Below, piece by piece: positions 10,465-19,951 of a stretch of DNA of 64,000 nucleotides (its first letter is position 1; each line of letters opens with the position of its first letter). The position numbers were made by a program, and so were the translations under genes. The notes under the pieces were generated by a model, which was not told the DNA's origin, did not search any database, and worked only from the letters and a program-made list of their open reading frames with translations. The stretch is from UBA6170 sp942491385. Its GTDB lineage: Bacteria > Chloroflexota > Anaerolineae > Anaerolineales > Anaerolineaceae. Location of the stretch: NCBI GenBank assembly GCA_942491385.1, contig CALOAF010000007.1:1-64000 (forward strand), given 5' to 3'.

Positions 10465-10720
10465 GTCATGCCAAGCGACAGCAGTTGTGATCACACCCGC
10501 CCGTACGAGAAACACGGAACAACGGCGCAGAGCGGATGGCGCGTCAATTGAGGAAGCTTGGGATCGATCCGGATGAGGCTGGGGACTAGCTGCTGGACTT
10601 GATCGGTAGTTTGCTGTTGACCAGCGGTCGCGCTATGTTGATCGGCATCGGGTCCGAAGTGGGCACAGGCCAAGGCTGAGGTGTTCGCTCGCAACCTAAA
10701 AGGACGACGCCACGGAACAT
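10465..10720. repeat. Direct repeat, copy 2 (about 256 bp)
   Basis: It starts eight bases after the stop of the DUF1640-type gene and matches 9331-9592 in the same orientation, with small indels (for example one fewer G after TTGAGG and a missing C in the GATCGGTAG stretch). These indels are of the same kind as those breaking genes in this half of the window. Confidence 0.85.
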
Positions 10721-10792
10721 CGACCGAGACGGGCGCAGCGCTTCGGCCGGAGCACCAACGAGGAGCACCAACGAGGAGAATCCGGATGACTG

Positions 10793-11140
10793 GTGAATAC
10801 GCCTGCGATTAACAGGGTTGGGCTTGCACACACCGCGCGGCTGATCCGAGAGCGGCGCTGGCAGGATCTGGACGCGGACCATTTGGCCGACGAGGTGGAG
10901 GATTTTGGCAAGGGCGAACGTCGAGGGATTGCGAGCCAGTTGACACGGCTGATGGTTCATCTTCTCAAATGGCGGTTTCAGCCGCAACGGCGCTCGGATA
11001 GCTGGCGGGATTCCATCGCAGATGCCCGCCTGCAAATCCAGCTTGCCATCGACGACAGCCCGAGCCTGCGGACCTATCCCGCCGAACTGCTCGACACCTG
11101 CTATGCGAAGGCACGTCGGTCCGCCGCTCAGCAGAGCGGA
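10793..11140 (+). pseudogene. DUF29 family protein, C-terminus lost at the junction
   Basis: The frame uses a GTG start at 10793. Residues matching the DUF29 family are clear: LIRERRWQDLDADHLADEVE, GKGERRGIASQLTRLMVHLL, KWRFQPQRRSDSWRDSI and CYAKARRSAAQQSG. The family normally ends soon after with an FPE-CPYTLEQVLD-like tail. Here, just after QQSG, base composition drops sharply and the frame runs on to 11239 in what is the antisense of the glycoside hydrolase. The natural end is therefore missing. DUF29 proteins are about 140-150 residues and of unknown function, common in cyanobacteria and Gammaproteobacteria. The N-terminal dozen residues also look atypical and may hide another frameshift. 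Confidence 0.7.
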
Positions 11141-11153
11141 ATTCGTAAATTCC
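11138..11153. other. Composition junction with small inverted repeat
   Basis: GC-rich DNA with broken frames ends and AT-rich DNA with intact frames begins here. The sequence is GGAATT CGTA AATTCC, a perfect 6-bp inverted repeat, and it contains a GAATTC hexamer at 11139-11144. Two convergent genes, DUF29 from the left and a glycoside hydrolase from the right, are both truncated at this point. Confidence 0.75.
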
Positions 11154-12374
11154 CAGATCCTGTGGCGTTGCATAGCTACTTAATTGCTGGAATTGACCGA
11201 GTGCTCTTGCCCCTCCCAGAAGCCTGCCAATGTTTTTGAGTGCTTGTTGACCATCCACTCCCAAAACAAATCCAGGATTTTCAGGGTCTTCGTACAAAGA
11301 ATACCAGAAAATTTTCTCAACTCCATTTTCGGAAATCAGAGGAATGACACTTCTGACAACATAATTTGCTTCCACCTGATCCTGAGTGATGGCATGCTGT
11401 GCAGCGGGATAAGATAGCCAATCTTCACTCCAACCGATTTCAGTGATCCAGATTGGTTTCTTGCCATACTGATTCGAAAAATCGCGAATCATCTGAATTT
11501 CATCAACGAGGTTGGAGCTATGCGTGGTGGTAGAATCGCAACCCATTGTTTCTACATCTACTTCTGATCCACGGGGCATCCAGGCTTCTGGGGGATTATT
11601 TTCCCAATAAGGATTTACAGCAATCACATCGAAGTGTTTCCATGCGCCTGCTTTTTTGATCTCCGATAGAAACATGATCGGTGTGGTCTCGCAGGTGTTG
11701 GCAGGAGAACTATATAAACCACCTAAGATGATTGTGTCCCTGGAATTATGCTTTTTGATCACCTTTTCTGCCGTTGTGAGCATGCGGGCATACAAGAAAG
11801 GGTTTGTTTCACTGGTGGCATCCAAATTCGTTGGAAACATCACTTTTCCCCAGGTCTCAGGCCGGTTTGCCTGCGGACTGATTTCCCAATAATCGATTTG
11901 ATCTCCGAAACGATCCACAACCGCCTGGACATATTTTTTCCAGTTTTCGACCAGTAAATCCACATCTACACTCTGATCGGGATAAACATGTGGCAAGTAA
12001 GCCGGACCGGTGGATAACACAGCAACAACCTCCAGATTGTGCCGTTCAGCTTCTTCAAGCATGAAATGAAAATCTCGCTGGGAATTGCCGTTGGCGTAAT
12101 ACCACTGAAATTGTCCGGGTACCTGCTCCACTTCCCGCCAGGGGATTTCTTCCCGGACCCAATTTACATTCATATCCTCGAGTTGTTGGTAAGCCCCCGG
12201 CAGACCTTCTGCCCCCACCCTTAAATGGATTGAGGAACCCATCCCAAGGGTATCTAATTTCGCAAGCGTTATTTCCTTGTCTTTCGGCTTGATGAATGCA
12301 CTAATCATAAGCACTACAACTATTAAACCGACAATTTTTATCCAAAAGAACGAAAGATTAAAGCGCATACCCAT
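11140..12374 (-). CDS. Secreted or membrane-anchored TIM-barrel glycoside hydrolase, C-terminus truncated at junction
   Basis: An N-terminal membrane helix (IVGLIVVVLMISAFI) is followed by a clan-A-like (GH5/GH39-type) barrel: VNWVREEIPW near the first strands, VVAVLSTGP, YWEISPQANRPETWG at the acid/base position, DVIAVNPYWENN, and WITEIGWSEDW with the likely nucleophile Glu. The frame continues to 10965, but everything after IYEFR is antisense of the DUF29 gene, so the real tail is missing at about 11140. It probably hydrolyses an extracellular or cell-envelope polysaccharide; the substrate cannot be named. It sits next to polysaccharide genes. Confidence 0.75.
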
Positions 12375-12568
12375 TACAACCTCACAGTTTTGTTAAAGGA
12401 ATGGGTGCAAGAAGGGGGCCAGAAGGGAGAAGATAATTAATTTGCTGAAATTATAAAAATGATGAGTCGAATAAAACGATTAGGATTACAAGAGTGGTTT
12501 GATAGAAATTTTAAATACAAGGATGGAAAATTAATATCTAAAAACCTATTCAAAAAGTTCTTTTAGAA

Positions 12569-13162
12569 TTAAGAGAAGCAATCATTGCCTAAATTTTTTG
12601 ATCGAACCATAATATATCCAACCCAAAAAATGAATGAGAACAATGTTACAAGAAGACCCAGCAATAGTATGTTTAGAAGTGACCATATTTTTACAAAAAT
12701 CTCATTTTTTGATGATATTTCAGATAACAATTAAAAAATATTACAGGTAATGAAAGTACATAATGAATATTGCTTTGGAAAGGACCACTGATTAATCCCA
12801 TTAGCAAACTAAAAAAAAAAGAGATAAAGACGGACTATTTTTGAAAATAAAACTATTGAAACGAATGCTAGTAGGTACCGGATGACTCTAAAATAAAAAA
12901 TACTGTTGCATGTATATTTCCATTAAACATAGAAGTTAATGTTCCATAAAAAGTGTTTTCGAGTATGTTGATATTTCCTATGCTTCTTGAAAACACTTGA
13001 GATTCAACGAAATGAAATTTTTTCCCAAAAATCAAAAAATTACTATCGGGATTAGCATTATGTTTAATATTTTTTTGATTTTTACTTTTTTCGAAAAAAC
13101 GAAGAGGGTTTCAGTTTTTCAAAATTAGACTTTTCAAGGTAATATACGAATGTGTTATATAC
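12569..13162 (-). pseudogene. Decayed membrane-protein gene, glycosyltransferase- or polymerase-like
   Basis: No long frame exists, but the reverse strand gives one protein spread over three frames. In order: YYLEKSNFEKLKPSS; then SNFLIFGKKFHFVESQVFSR and ENTFYGTLTSMFNGNIHATV; then RYLLAFVSIVLFSKIVRLYL; then SLLMGLISGPFQSNIHYVLS; then a C-terminal helix LLNILLLGLLVTLFSFIFWV ending at the stop 12569-12571. Alternating hydrophobic helices and short loops suggest a polytopic glycosyltransferase or O-antigen polymerase. At least three one-base shifts plus a stop are needed, more than elsewhere in this AT-rich half, so real decay is plausible. A 35-codon plus-strand frame at 12459-12566 lies beside it and is not supported as a gene. 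Confidence 0.5.
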
Positions 13163-13205
13163 TAAAACAATATGAAAAAAAACAATAATTAATAAGGAAA
13201 CTGTA

Positions 13206-14297
13206 TTGAAGATTGTGGTTATTGGTCCAACACCACCTTATAGGGGTGGTATTTCTCATCATAATACGAACTTACTCAAATCATTATCTTCTTCAGAGAA
13301 TGATGTATTGTCGATATCATATTCAAGACTTTATCCAAAATTTTTATATCCAGGGGAAAATGATAAGGATTTGACACAAAAAATCATTGAAAATTCGGAA
13401 CCGATTATTGATATGATGAATCCATTAACGTGGATTGAATGTTTCCATAGAATAAAAAAATTTAGTCCTGAAAAAGTAATATTTCATTGGTGGACAACTT
13501 TTTTTGCTTTCTTTTATTTTTTCATTACTAGTCTGATGAGAAAAGGTGAGTTTCAAAAAATTTGTATTATTCACAATCTTTTTCCTCATGAAAAAAAATG
13601 GTTTGATCCATTTATAACAAAAATTTCACTAAATAATTTTAATGAATTTGTTTTTCATTCGAGAAAGGAAGAACAAAAATTTATCCGTTATTTACCAAAT
13701 AAATCACACCGATTTTTTCCTCACCCTTTATATGATAATTATTTAGACAAAAAAATCGGTAAGGTCGAAGCCAAAAAAATCCTGGGATTTTCTGAAAAGG
13801 AAAAAATAATTTTGATGTTTGGAATTATTCGCCCGTATAAAGGATTGGAATGCTTATTATTAGCGATGCATGAATTAATTAAAAATAATAGCAACTATAG
13901 ATTATTAGTAGCAGGGGAGTTTTGGGAATCAATCAATAAATATCACCGGCAAATTAATGAGTTAGGATTAGATAGCTATATAACGATCCATAATAGATAT
14001 ATTCCTGATAATGATGTTCCAATTTATTTCTCAGCAGCTGATATTTTTACTGCACCATATGTAAGTGGAACACAAAGTGGTGCTCTTAAAATTGCATTAT
14101 CTTACAAATTGCCTATCGTTGCCTCTTCGGTTATTTCAGAAGAGAAGAAGATAAGTGATGAAAATTGGCTTGTTGTGCCACCCAATGACCCTGAAGCCTT
14201 ATCTCTAGCAATACAAAAAATTCAGTTAACCAATGAGATCAACATCAAACATTTCACCTCCTGGTCTGATTTTGCTTCATTTATTATGGAAATTTGA
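13206..14297 (+). CDS. Glycosyltransferase family 4 (GT-B fold)
   Basis: A TTG start at 13206 follows an AAGGA site. The N-terminal Rossmann half begins KIVVIGPTPPYRGGISHH, with the glycine-rich acceptor loop usual in GT4. The C-terminal half has MFGIIRPYKGLECLLLAM, LLVAGEF and FTAPYVSGTQSGALKIAL, corresponding to the nucleotide-sugar site and the E-x7-E-like region, though the first Glu is not obvious. At 363 residues it is family-sized. It transfers a sugar from a nucleotide donor onto a lipid-linked glycan at the cytoplasmic membrane face. It is the first gene of a run that continues to 19227, and its end overlaps the next start by four bases. Sugar specificity is unknown. Confidence 0.85.
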   Translation: MKIVVIGPTPPYRGGISHHNTNLLKSLSSSENDVLSISYSRLYPKFLYPGENDKDLTQKIIENSEPIIDMMNPLTWIECFHRIKKFSPEKVIFHWWTTFFAFFYFFITSLMRKGEFQKICIIHNLFPHEKKWFDPFITKISLNNFNEFVFHSRKEEQKFIRYLPNKSHRFFPHPLYDNYLDKKIGKVEAKKILGFSEKEKIILMFGIIRPYKGLECLLLAMHELIKNNSNYRLLVAGEFWESINKYHRQINELGLDSYITIHNRYIPDNDVPIYFSAADIFTAPYVSGTQSGALKIALSYKLPIVASSVISEEKKISDENWLVVPPNDPEALSLAIQKIQLTNEINIKHFTSWSDFASFIMEI

Positions 14298-15505
14298 AAA
14301 AAATGAAATTTTGTTTTATTCTCACTCAGGATCTCGAAAGCCCTTCAGGTTTGGGCAGATATTATCCTTGGGCAAATGAATTGAACAAACTTGGAAATCA
14401 AGTAGAAATGATTGCCCTGCATGGGAATTACAAGAGCCTTAATGAGAAAAAAAGATATTTCCAAAAAGATTTCTCTGTGCATTATGTTTCCAATATGCAT
14501 GTAATTAAGGAAGAAAATACAAAGAAATACTTTCCTCTGTTTAAACTAATTTGGATTGTTTTTGTTGCGACAATTCGTCTGCTTTATTTTGCGATAAATT
14601 CTGATGCTGATATTTACATTGTAGGAAAACCTCACCCAATGAACGGGCTTGCAGGTATTTTTTGTAAAATAATCCGTAGAAAAATTCTCATTGTTGATTG
14701 TGATGATGATGAAACAAATTCAGGAAATTTTAGAGGTAAGTGGCAAAAATTCATTATCCAGTTTTTTGAATTAAAGATACCTAAATTTTCTGATTTGTTA
14801 ACTGTCAACACTTTTTATTCCAAAGAACGGTTGGTAAAATCGGGGATCGATAAACAAAAGATATATTATTTGTCAAACGGAGTTGATCCTTCTAGATTTC
14901 TTGATATAAACGAAGATAAACTTGAAATGTTGAGAAATGATCATGAATTGATTAACAAAAAAGTGATAGCGTATATTGGGAGTATGAGCTTATCGAACCA
15001 TGCAATAAATTTATTAATAGACTCTTTTTCAATTGTAGTAAATGAAAATAAAAATTACCGGTTATTAATGGTAGGTGGTGGTGAAGATTATGAATTGCTT
15101 CTTAATTCTGTAAGCAAAAGGAAATTAGATTCTTACATAATATTTACGGGTAGAATTCACCCAGATGAAGTGAAATATTTCTATCGTCTAGCAGATATCA
15201 CTGTTGATCCTGTTTATGACGATATCACTGCAAAGGCAAGGTCTCCTTTGAAATTATTTGAAAGTTTGATTTGTGAAACACCTATCATTACTATGGCAGT
15301 TGGCGATCGAAATGTGTTAAAAAATATTAGTAAAAAAATAATTATTGTTGAAAATATTACCCCCCAAGAAATTGCCAAAAAAATTAGTTGGACTCTTAAT
15401 GACGGCTCGAAAAATTTTGAAAAAACAATAGATATAAAAATGTATTATTGGGAAATTTTAGTAAAAAGGTTTGTTTCTTTCCTTGGTGAAATTTATGAGC
15501 CTTAA
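14294..15505 (+). CDS. Glycosyltransferase family 4
   Basis: Starts at TTG 14294 inside the previous stop (an ATG at 14303 is also possible). The N-terminal domain has the loop QDLESPSGLGRYYPWANEL and a membrane-associated stretch (LIWIVFVATIRLLYFAI). The C-terminal domain has IAYIGSMSLSNHAINLLIDS, LLMVGGGEDYELL, FTGRIHPDEVKYFYRLADI and SPLKLFESLICETPIIT. This last stretch fits the GT4 donor-binding region, with Lys and Glu contacting the nucleotide sugar. It probably extends the same lipid-linked repeat unit as its neighbours. Confidence 0.88.
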   Translation: MKKMKFCFILTQDLESPSGLGRYYPWANELNKLGNQVEMIALHGNYKSLNEKKRYFQKDFSVHYVSNMHVIKEENTKKYFPLFKLIWIVFVATIRLLYFAINSDADIYIVGKPHPMNGLAGIFCKIIRRKILIVDCDDDETNSGNFRGKWQKFIIQFFELKIPKFSDLLTVNTFYSKERLVKSGIDKQKIYYLSNGVDPSRFLDINEDKLEMLRNDHELINKKVIAYIGSMSLSNHAINLLIDSFSIVVNENKNYRLLMVGGGEDYELLLNSVSKRKLDSYIIFTGRIHPDEVKYFYRLADITVDPVYDDITAKARSPLKLFESLICETPIITMAVGDRNVLKNISKKIIIVENITPQEIAKKISWTLNDGSKNFEKTIDIKMYYWEILVKRFVSFLGEIYEP

Positions 15506-16775
15506 TAATTTGTTGAATTACATAAAAACAAACAAAAATAAAATAACTCATTCATTGAAAGAATTATCAATGTTCAGTGGTGCAAATTTTTTGGCTCAGA
15601 TTATCATGATGGTTTATGCTGTCATCATTGCACGTGGAATAGGACCACAGCAATTAGGTATTTACAGCGGAATTTATGCCATCGCAGGCATTACTGTGAC
15701 AATCATTAATTGGGGATTGGACACTTGGATTTTGAAGGAAGCGTTTCGAAATAGTTCAATCCGATTACTAACTGGTGACGTCTTGTCTATCAAGGCTTTT
15801 CTGGGTTTTTTTTGGGGAATAATCCTGGTAGTCACATTACCTATCATTCGTCCTAATTATTTTTCAACAGTTCTTGTATTAGTTGTTGTTTTGGACGTTT
15901 TTTTTGATGTAACCTTTAATACTTTTATAGCATCCTGGAATATTCAAAAGAAAATTAAACAAATAACAATTATGTTATTAGTCTCTCGATTAGGAAAATT
16001 TGGTCTCTTAATCATTTTATTATTGTTCAACCAATTATCTCTGATAACAATATCATTATCACGTTTGGCGATTTCATTTATCGTAGCAGGTATTTGCTTT
16101 TTATATATTCGCCCCTTTCTTTTTAGAGGTGTTAGATCAAAATTTATCTCGATTATCAAGAGATCTTCGGAATTTAGTTATTCCGAAATATTAGCTGTTA
16201 TTTATGCAAATGTTGACGTAGCGATATTAACATTTCTATCCATCAGCATTAATGTAGGACTATATGCACCAGCCTCGGGAATTATTCATGCATTATTTGT
16301 GATACCCAATTCATTGTATAGCTTATATATACCAATTTATTCTAAGAAATTCTCTAATATCAAAACCTTTAATACAAAAAGAGAAATAATCAAAATAATT
16401 TCTTTGTTTCTTAGCATAGGATTAATTTTGTTTTTGTTTGTATCCATATTTGGGGAATTAATAATAATAAATATTTTAGGAAATTCTTATTTAGAGACTG
16501 GAAATTTTATTGTTATATTAAGTCCAATTCTACTTATAAAATCAATTGAGTATGGTTTAGCAATAATTATTGTGGCAATGGGTTTCCAGCGGAAAAGGTT
16601 AATTCCACAATTTATTGTTGCTTCAATGAATATCATCGGAAATATTATCTTAATACCTGTATGGGGGGTTGTTGCAGTTGCCTGGGTTTATGTAATAAGT
16701 GAGTTTTTCCTAATGGTAGGATATGGTTTGATAGTTTTAAAGAATATCAATTATGAACACGATGAGAACAACTGA
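15495..16775 (+). CDS. Wzx-type polysaccharide flippase (MATE/MOP superfamily)
   Basis: The ATG at 15495 lies 11 bases inside the previous gene and gives MSLNNLLNYIK; a longer TTG start at 15471 is less likely. About 12-14 hydrophobic helices run through the 426 residues, starting with the family-typical FSGANFLAQIIMMVYAVIIARGIGPQQLGIYS motif region (helix 1 and the G-P-x-x-x-G turn). Such proteins flip undecaprenyl-linked oligosaccharides across the cytoplasmic membrane. With the GT4 genes around it, this suggests a Wzx-dependent glycan separate from the ABC-exported one downstream. Confidence 0.85.
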   Translation: MSLNNLLNYIKTNKNKITHSLKELSMFSGANFLAQIIMMVYAVIIARGIGPQQLGIYSGIYAIAGITVTIINWGLDTWILKEAFRNSSIRLLTGDVLSIKAFLGFFWGIILVVTLPIIRPNYFSTVLVLVVVLDVFFDVTFNTFIASWNIQKKIKQITIMLLVSRLGKFGLLIILLLFNQLSLITISLSRLAISFIVAGICFLYIRPFLFRGVRSKFISIIKRSSEFSYSEILAVIYANVDVAILTFLSISINVGLYAPASGIIHALFVIPNSLYSLYIPIYSKKFSNIKTFNTKREIIKIISLFLSIGLILFLFVSIFGELIIINILGNSYLETGNFIVILSPILLIKSIEYGLAIIIVAMGFQRKRLIPQFIVASMNIIGNIILIPVWGVVAVAWVYVISEFFLMVGYGLIVLKNINYEHDENN

Positions 16776-18068
16776 GAAAATGAAAATTCTGATTGTCAAT
16801 GTCCATTCGTCTGAAAATGCTGGCGATTTAGCCCTGTTACAACAAACAATTTATTATTTGAAGTCAGCCTTTGGGAACGTAGATATTTCCATATCTGCTA
16901 ATTGGCCAAATGAAGAACCTTTAATAAATCTTGGTTTTCAAATAAGGCCTTCACCATGGTATTTTTTAGAGGTATGGAATAAAAACAAGAAACCACGATA
17001 TCAATTATTGTCGTTTGTTTTTAGCATGATCTATTTTAATATTTTTAAATTTTGGAATATATTAAAAAAATTAAACCGATAATTCCTAAAAATTGGCAAA
17101 AATTATTTATGGATTTTTTAGAAAGTGACATGATTGTGGCTGTTTCAGGAAATCAATTATTTTCCAGTGGAAAATATGGTTGGCCATTACCAATTATCGG
17201 TTTTCCAATATATCTGGCCTATAGTTTGCATAAACCAATAATTATTTTCCCTCAATCCATTGGGCCATTTAAATATAAATGGGAGGAGAAATATATTTAT
17301 TATTTATATGATAAAGTGAACAAGCTGTTTATTAGAGATTTTGTTTCTCTAGATTTAGCAAAGAAAATTGGTATTAAACAATCAAAACCCCAATTTATGC
17401 CAGATATTGCTTTTACATACCCTTCAATCGATTCTTTAGAAGCTAGAAATATTTTAGAAAAATATGGTTTTTCCACTCACAATAAAAATATGGGGATCAC
17501 AATATTATCAAAAATGCCTAGTTATATTGATAAAAATAGAATAAATCATTATTACAATGAATTAGCTAGAACAATTAGCGATTTAGTTTCTGTTCTCAAT
17601 TATAAAGTTTTTGTTTTCAATCAAGTCTCTGGCCCAACTGAAGATGAGAATGATTTAATTGGTACTCAGTTTGTAATGTCTTTTTTGACTGAAACCATCC
17701 GAGAGGAAATCATTGTAATTGAAGAAAAATTAAACCCATCTGAATTAAAAGGATGCTATGGTCAAATGGATTTATTTTTAGCAACAAGGTTACATTCAGG
17801 GATTTTTGCACTTGATCAGCGCGTACCAACCTTATTTATTGGATATTTAGATAAAACAATTGGAGTATTAAAATCAATTGACCTGGATGAATTTTATTTT
17901 GATCTCAAAGAATTAACAACTGATAAATTAACAGAAAAATTAATATATATGGATAAGCATAGAGACAGAATGATTTCATATATTGATGAAAAAATGAATG
18001 CAGTTTCGGAGAAATTAGGTCAATTTCCGGAAATAATTAAGGAAACATTACCAAATGAAAAAAATTAG
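16753..18068 (+). CDS. Polysaccharide pyruvyl transferase, split by a -1 frameshift at an A-run
   Basis: The protein is one family member in two overlapping frames. Frame 1 (from 16753, or ATG 16780) carries the N-terminal KILIVNVHSSENAGDLALLQ motif and stops at 17082. The second frame (17052-18068) carries the rest: VAVSGNQLFSSGKYGWPLP, IIFPQSIGPFK, FIRDFVSLDLAKKIG, LFLATRLHSGIFAL and VPTLFIGY. These are the core motifs of PF04230 pyruvyl/WcaK-type transferases. The shift point is ATT followed by seven A at about 17064-17070, read in frame 1 as TTA AAA AAA, which is a canonical A AAA AAA slippery heptamer for a -1 slip. A lost A from an original run of eight would look identical. The enzyme would add pyruvate ketals to glycan sugars. 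Confidence 0.8.
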
Positions 18069-19227
18069 AATATTACAAATTATTAAAGGCTTGGATATTG
18101 GTGGTGATAGTGGGGGAGCAGAGTTATTTGGTGTGAAGTTAGCACGTGAATTAAATAAAAATAAACAAATAAAAGTAATAATTTGTGCTTTTTATTCTGT
18201 AGGAACTAAGACCGAAAAAGAATGGCTACACCTTTTAAACAAAGAAGGGATACAAACCTTTTTTGTTTCTGAATGGGGGGGAAATAATAATCTCAAAAAA
18301 TATTTTAAAGGAATTAAAAATTTAATAACAATGTTTTACAAAGACAGGGTGGATATTTCTCACAGTCACTTTCAATTAGGATCACTTACAGCGGTTTTAT
18401 TGAAATTTTTGGGAATATCAAAATTTGCATTTCGCACTTCGCATATCCGCAAAGAATGGGATAACGGTAAAATGACTTGGTTCCTTAATCCCTTATTTAT
18501 CAGGTTTATTTTCCCAAAATATCTTGATGGTGAGATTGGGGTATCAGAGGCTGTGGTGAATTATTTGAAGGCTAGAAAAACACGCAATCTTGATGAAAGA
18601 AAAATACATCTAATTTATAACGGAATCAATATTCAAGAAATAATTGAATTAAGCAATGAAACTGAGAAAATAGAGATAATAAAAACAATCCCCAAACCTC
18701 TGATAATTGGAGCAGTTGGAAGGCTTTCAGAACAGAAAGGTTACCCTTTCCTCATTGAAGCTATGAAATTGGTTTCGATGAAAATCAATAATGTAAAGTT
18801 ATTTATTATTGGTGAAGGTGAATTAAGAGATGAATTATTAGAATTAACAAAAGTTCTTAATTTAACTGACCACATATCCTTTTTAGGTCTAAAGATTAAT
18901 GTTCCTTCAATTTTGAAAAATTTTGATCTCTTTGTTTTATCTTCATTATGGGAAGGACTTCCTACGGTTGTAATGGAAGCTATGGTATGTTCGGTACCTG
19001 TAATTGCAACCAATATCCCAGGTACCCGAGAACTTATAGAAGATGGGAAAACTGGATTCCTAGTAGATCCTCAGGATGTTGATGGGTTAGCCTCCAAGAT
19101 GATTGAAGTTCTTCAGAATGAGTCATTGAGAATATCCGTATCTGAAAAAGCATTCAACCAAGTCCAAAAATTCGATATGGACGAAATATGCAAAGAATAT
19201 TTGAAGGTATATCATGGTGAAAAATAG
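18055..19227 (+). CDS. Glycosyltransferase family 4
   Basis: The ATG at 18055 overlaps the previous stop by 14 bases. The N-terminal loop is GLDIGGDSGGAELFGVKLAR. Donor-site motifs are IIGAVGRLSEQKGYPFLIEA, LFIIGEGELRDELLEL, FLGLKINVPSILKNFDLFV and SSLWEGLPTVVMEAMVCSVP, the last being the classical GT4 E-x7-E box. It is a textbook-length member (390 residues). It ends the first polysaccharide block: its stop lies two bases before the end of a convergent methyltransferase gene, with only a weak AT-rich stem (19221-19249) as possible terminator. Confidence 0.9.
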   Translation: MKKIRILQIIKGLDIGGDSGGAELFGVKLARELNKNKQIKVIICAFYSVGTKTEKEWLHLLNKEGIQTFFVSEWGGNNNLKKYFKGIKNLITMFYKDRVDISHSHFQLGSLTAVLLKFLGISKFAFRTSHIRKEWDNGKMTWFLNPLFIRFIFPKYLDGEIGVSEAVVNYLKARKTRNLDERKIHLIYNGINIQEIIELSNETEKIEIIKTIPKPLIIGAVGRLSEQKGYPFLIEAMKLVSMKINNVKLFIIGEGELRDELLELTKVLNLTDHISFLGLKINVPSILKNFDLFVLSSLWEGLPTVVMEAMVCSVPVIATNIPGTRELIEDGKTGFLVDPQDVDGLASKMIEVLQNESLRISVSEKAFNQVQKFDMDEICKEYLKVYHGEK

Positions 19228-19228
19228 A

Positions 19229-19951
19229 CTATCTCACCTTCTCTATTTTAAACCGGACATTATGAGTAATTTTGTATTTATCAATATTCGAATATGTGTT
19301 GATAAATTCATCGACTGCTAATTTACATCCAGACCAATGATCATAGTCATCAATAATCACTATCCCACCATTCTGAAGGTTAGGTATTACTTCATTCAAA
19401 CAATACTTAACTGATTCATACCAATCACAATCAATGTGAGCAAATGCAATTTTTTCCGAAAATTGCATAGTGTCAGTAAATAATCCTTTGTGAAAAACAA
19501 TGTTTTCTGTGTCAATTTCAGACTTAGCGAAATTATCTTTAACTTGTAATAAAAGGTCTTCGATGTAACCATAGTAAGGGTCATTATTAATGCCTATAGC
19601 TTTTCCTTCAACTATTTCTTTATAACGCAAATGTACGTCAGCACCATCTTTGACGTCTGGGGAGGGAATTTGAGTAAATGTGTCAAATAGATGAAGGGTT
19701 TGGTTTTTGCTTTTTAAAGACGAAATGATAATTGCTGATCCTCCGAGAGCTGTTCCTGCCTCGACCCAAATACCCTTTACTTTTTTTTGTTGAATTTTAA
19801 TAATACTATTGATAAGGTTCAAAATCGCATATTTATCTAAATAAGTGAAACCATTCAGAGATACTTCTTTAGCTGTTCTATAAGTTTTATTGTAAAAAAT
19901 TAGTGTTTTAAGGTTTATTAAGAAATAATATATTTGATCAATTCTTCTCAT
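19229..19951 (-). CDS. TylF/macrocin-type O-methyltransferase
   Basis: A SAM-dependent class I methyltransferase of the sugar O-methylating TylF/NovP group. Motif I is GIWVEAGTALGGSAIII. The metal-binding acidic residues are in HIDCDWYESVKYCL and IVIIDDYDHWSG, and the helix after GLFTDTMQ also matches the family. At 240 residues it is typical. The start at 19951 overlaps the stop of the upstream lipoprotein gene by four bases, so the two are probably co-transcribed leftward. It likely methylates a sugar hydroxyl on the surface glycan made by the neighbouring block. Confidence 0.8.
   Translation of the reverse strand: MRRIDQIYYFLINLKTLIFYNKTYRTAKEVSLNGFTYLDKYAILNLINSIIKIQQKKVKGIWVEAGTALGGSAIIISSLKSKNQTLHLFDTFTQIPSPDVKDGADVHLRYKEIVEGKAIGINNDPYYGYIEDLLLQVKDNFAKSEIDTENIVFHKGLFTDTMQFSEKIAFAHIDCDWYESVKYCLNEVIPNLQNGGIVIIDDYDHWSGCKLAVDEFINTYSNIDKYKITHNVRFKIEKVR

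Noticed and set aside
9331..10720. Composite transposon or insertion sequence formed by the two 260-bp repeats
   Set aside because: No transposase, terminal inverted repeats or target duplication could be found; kept only as direct repeats.
10965..11139. C-terminal extension of the glycoside hydrolase frame
   Set aside because: The extension is the exact antisense of DUF29 coding sequence and GC-rich; it arises from the junction.
12459..12566. Thirty-five-codon plus-strand frame
   Set aside because: No ribosome site, no family match, and it lies beside a decayed gene in AT-rich sequence where such frames occur by chance.
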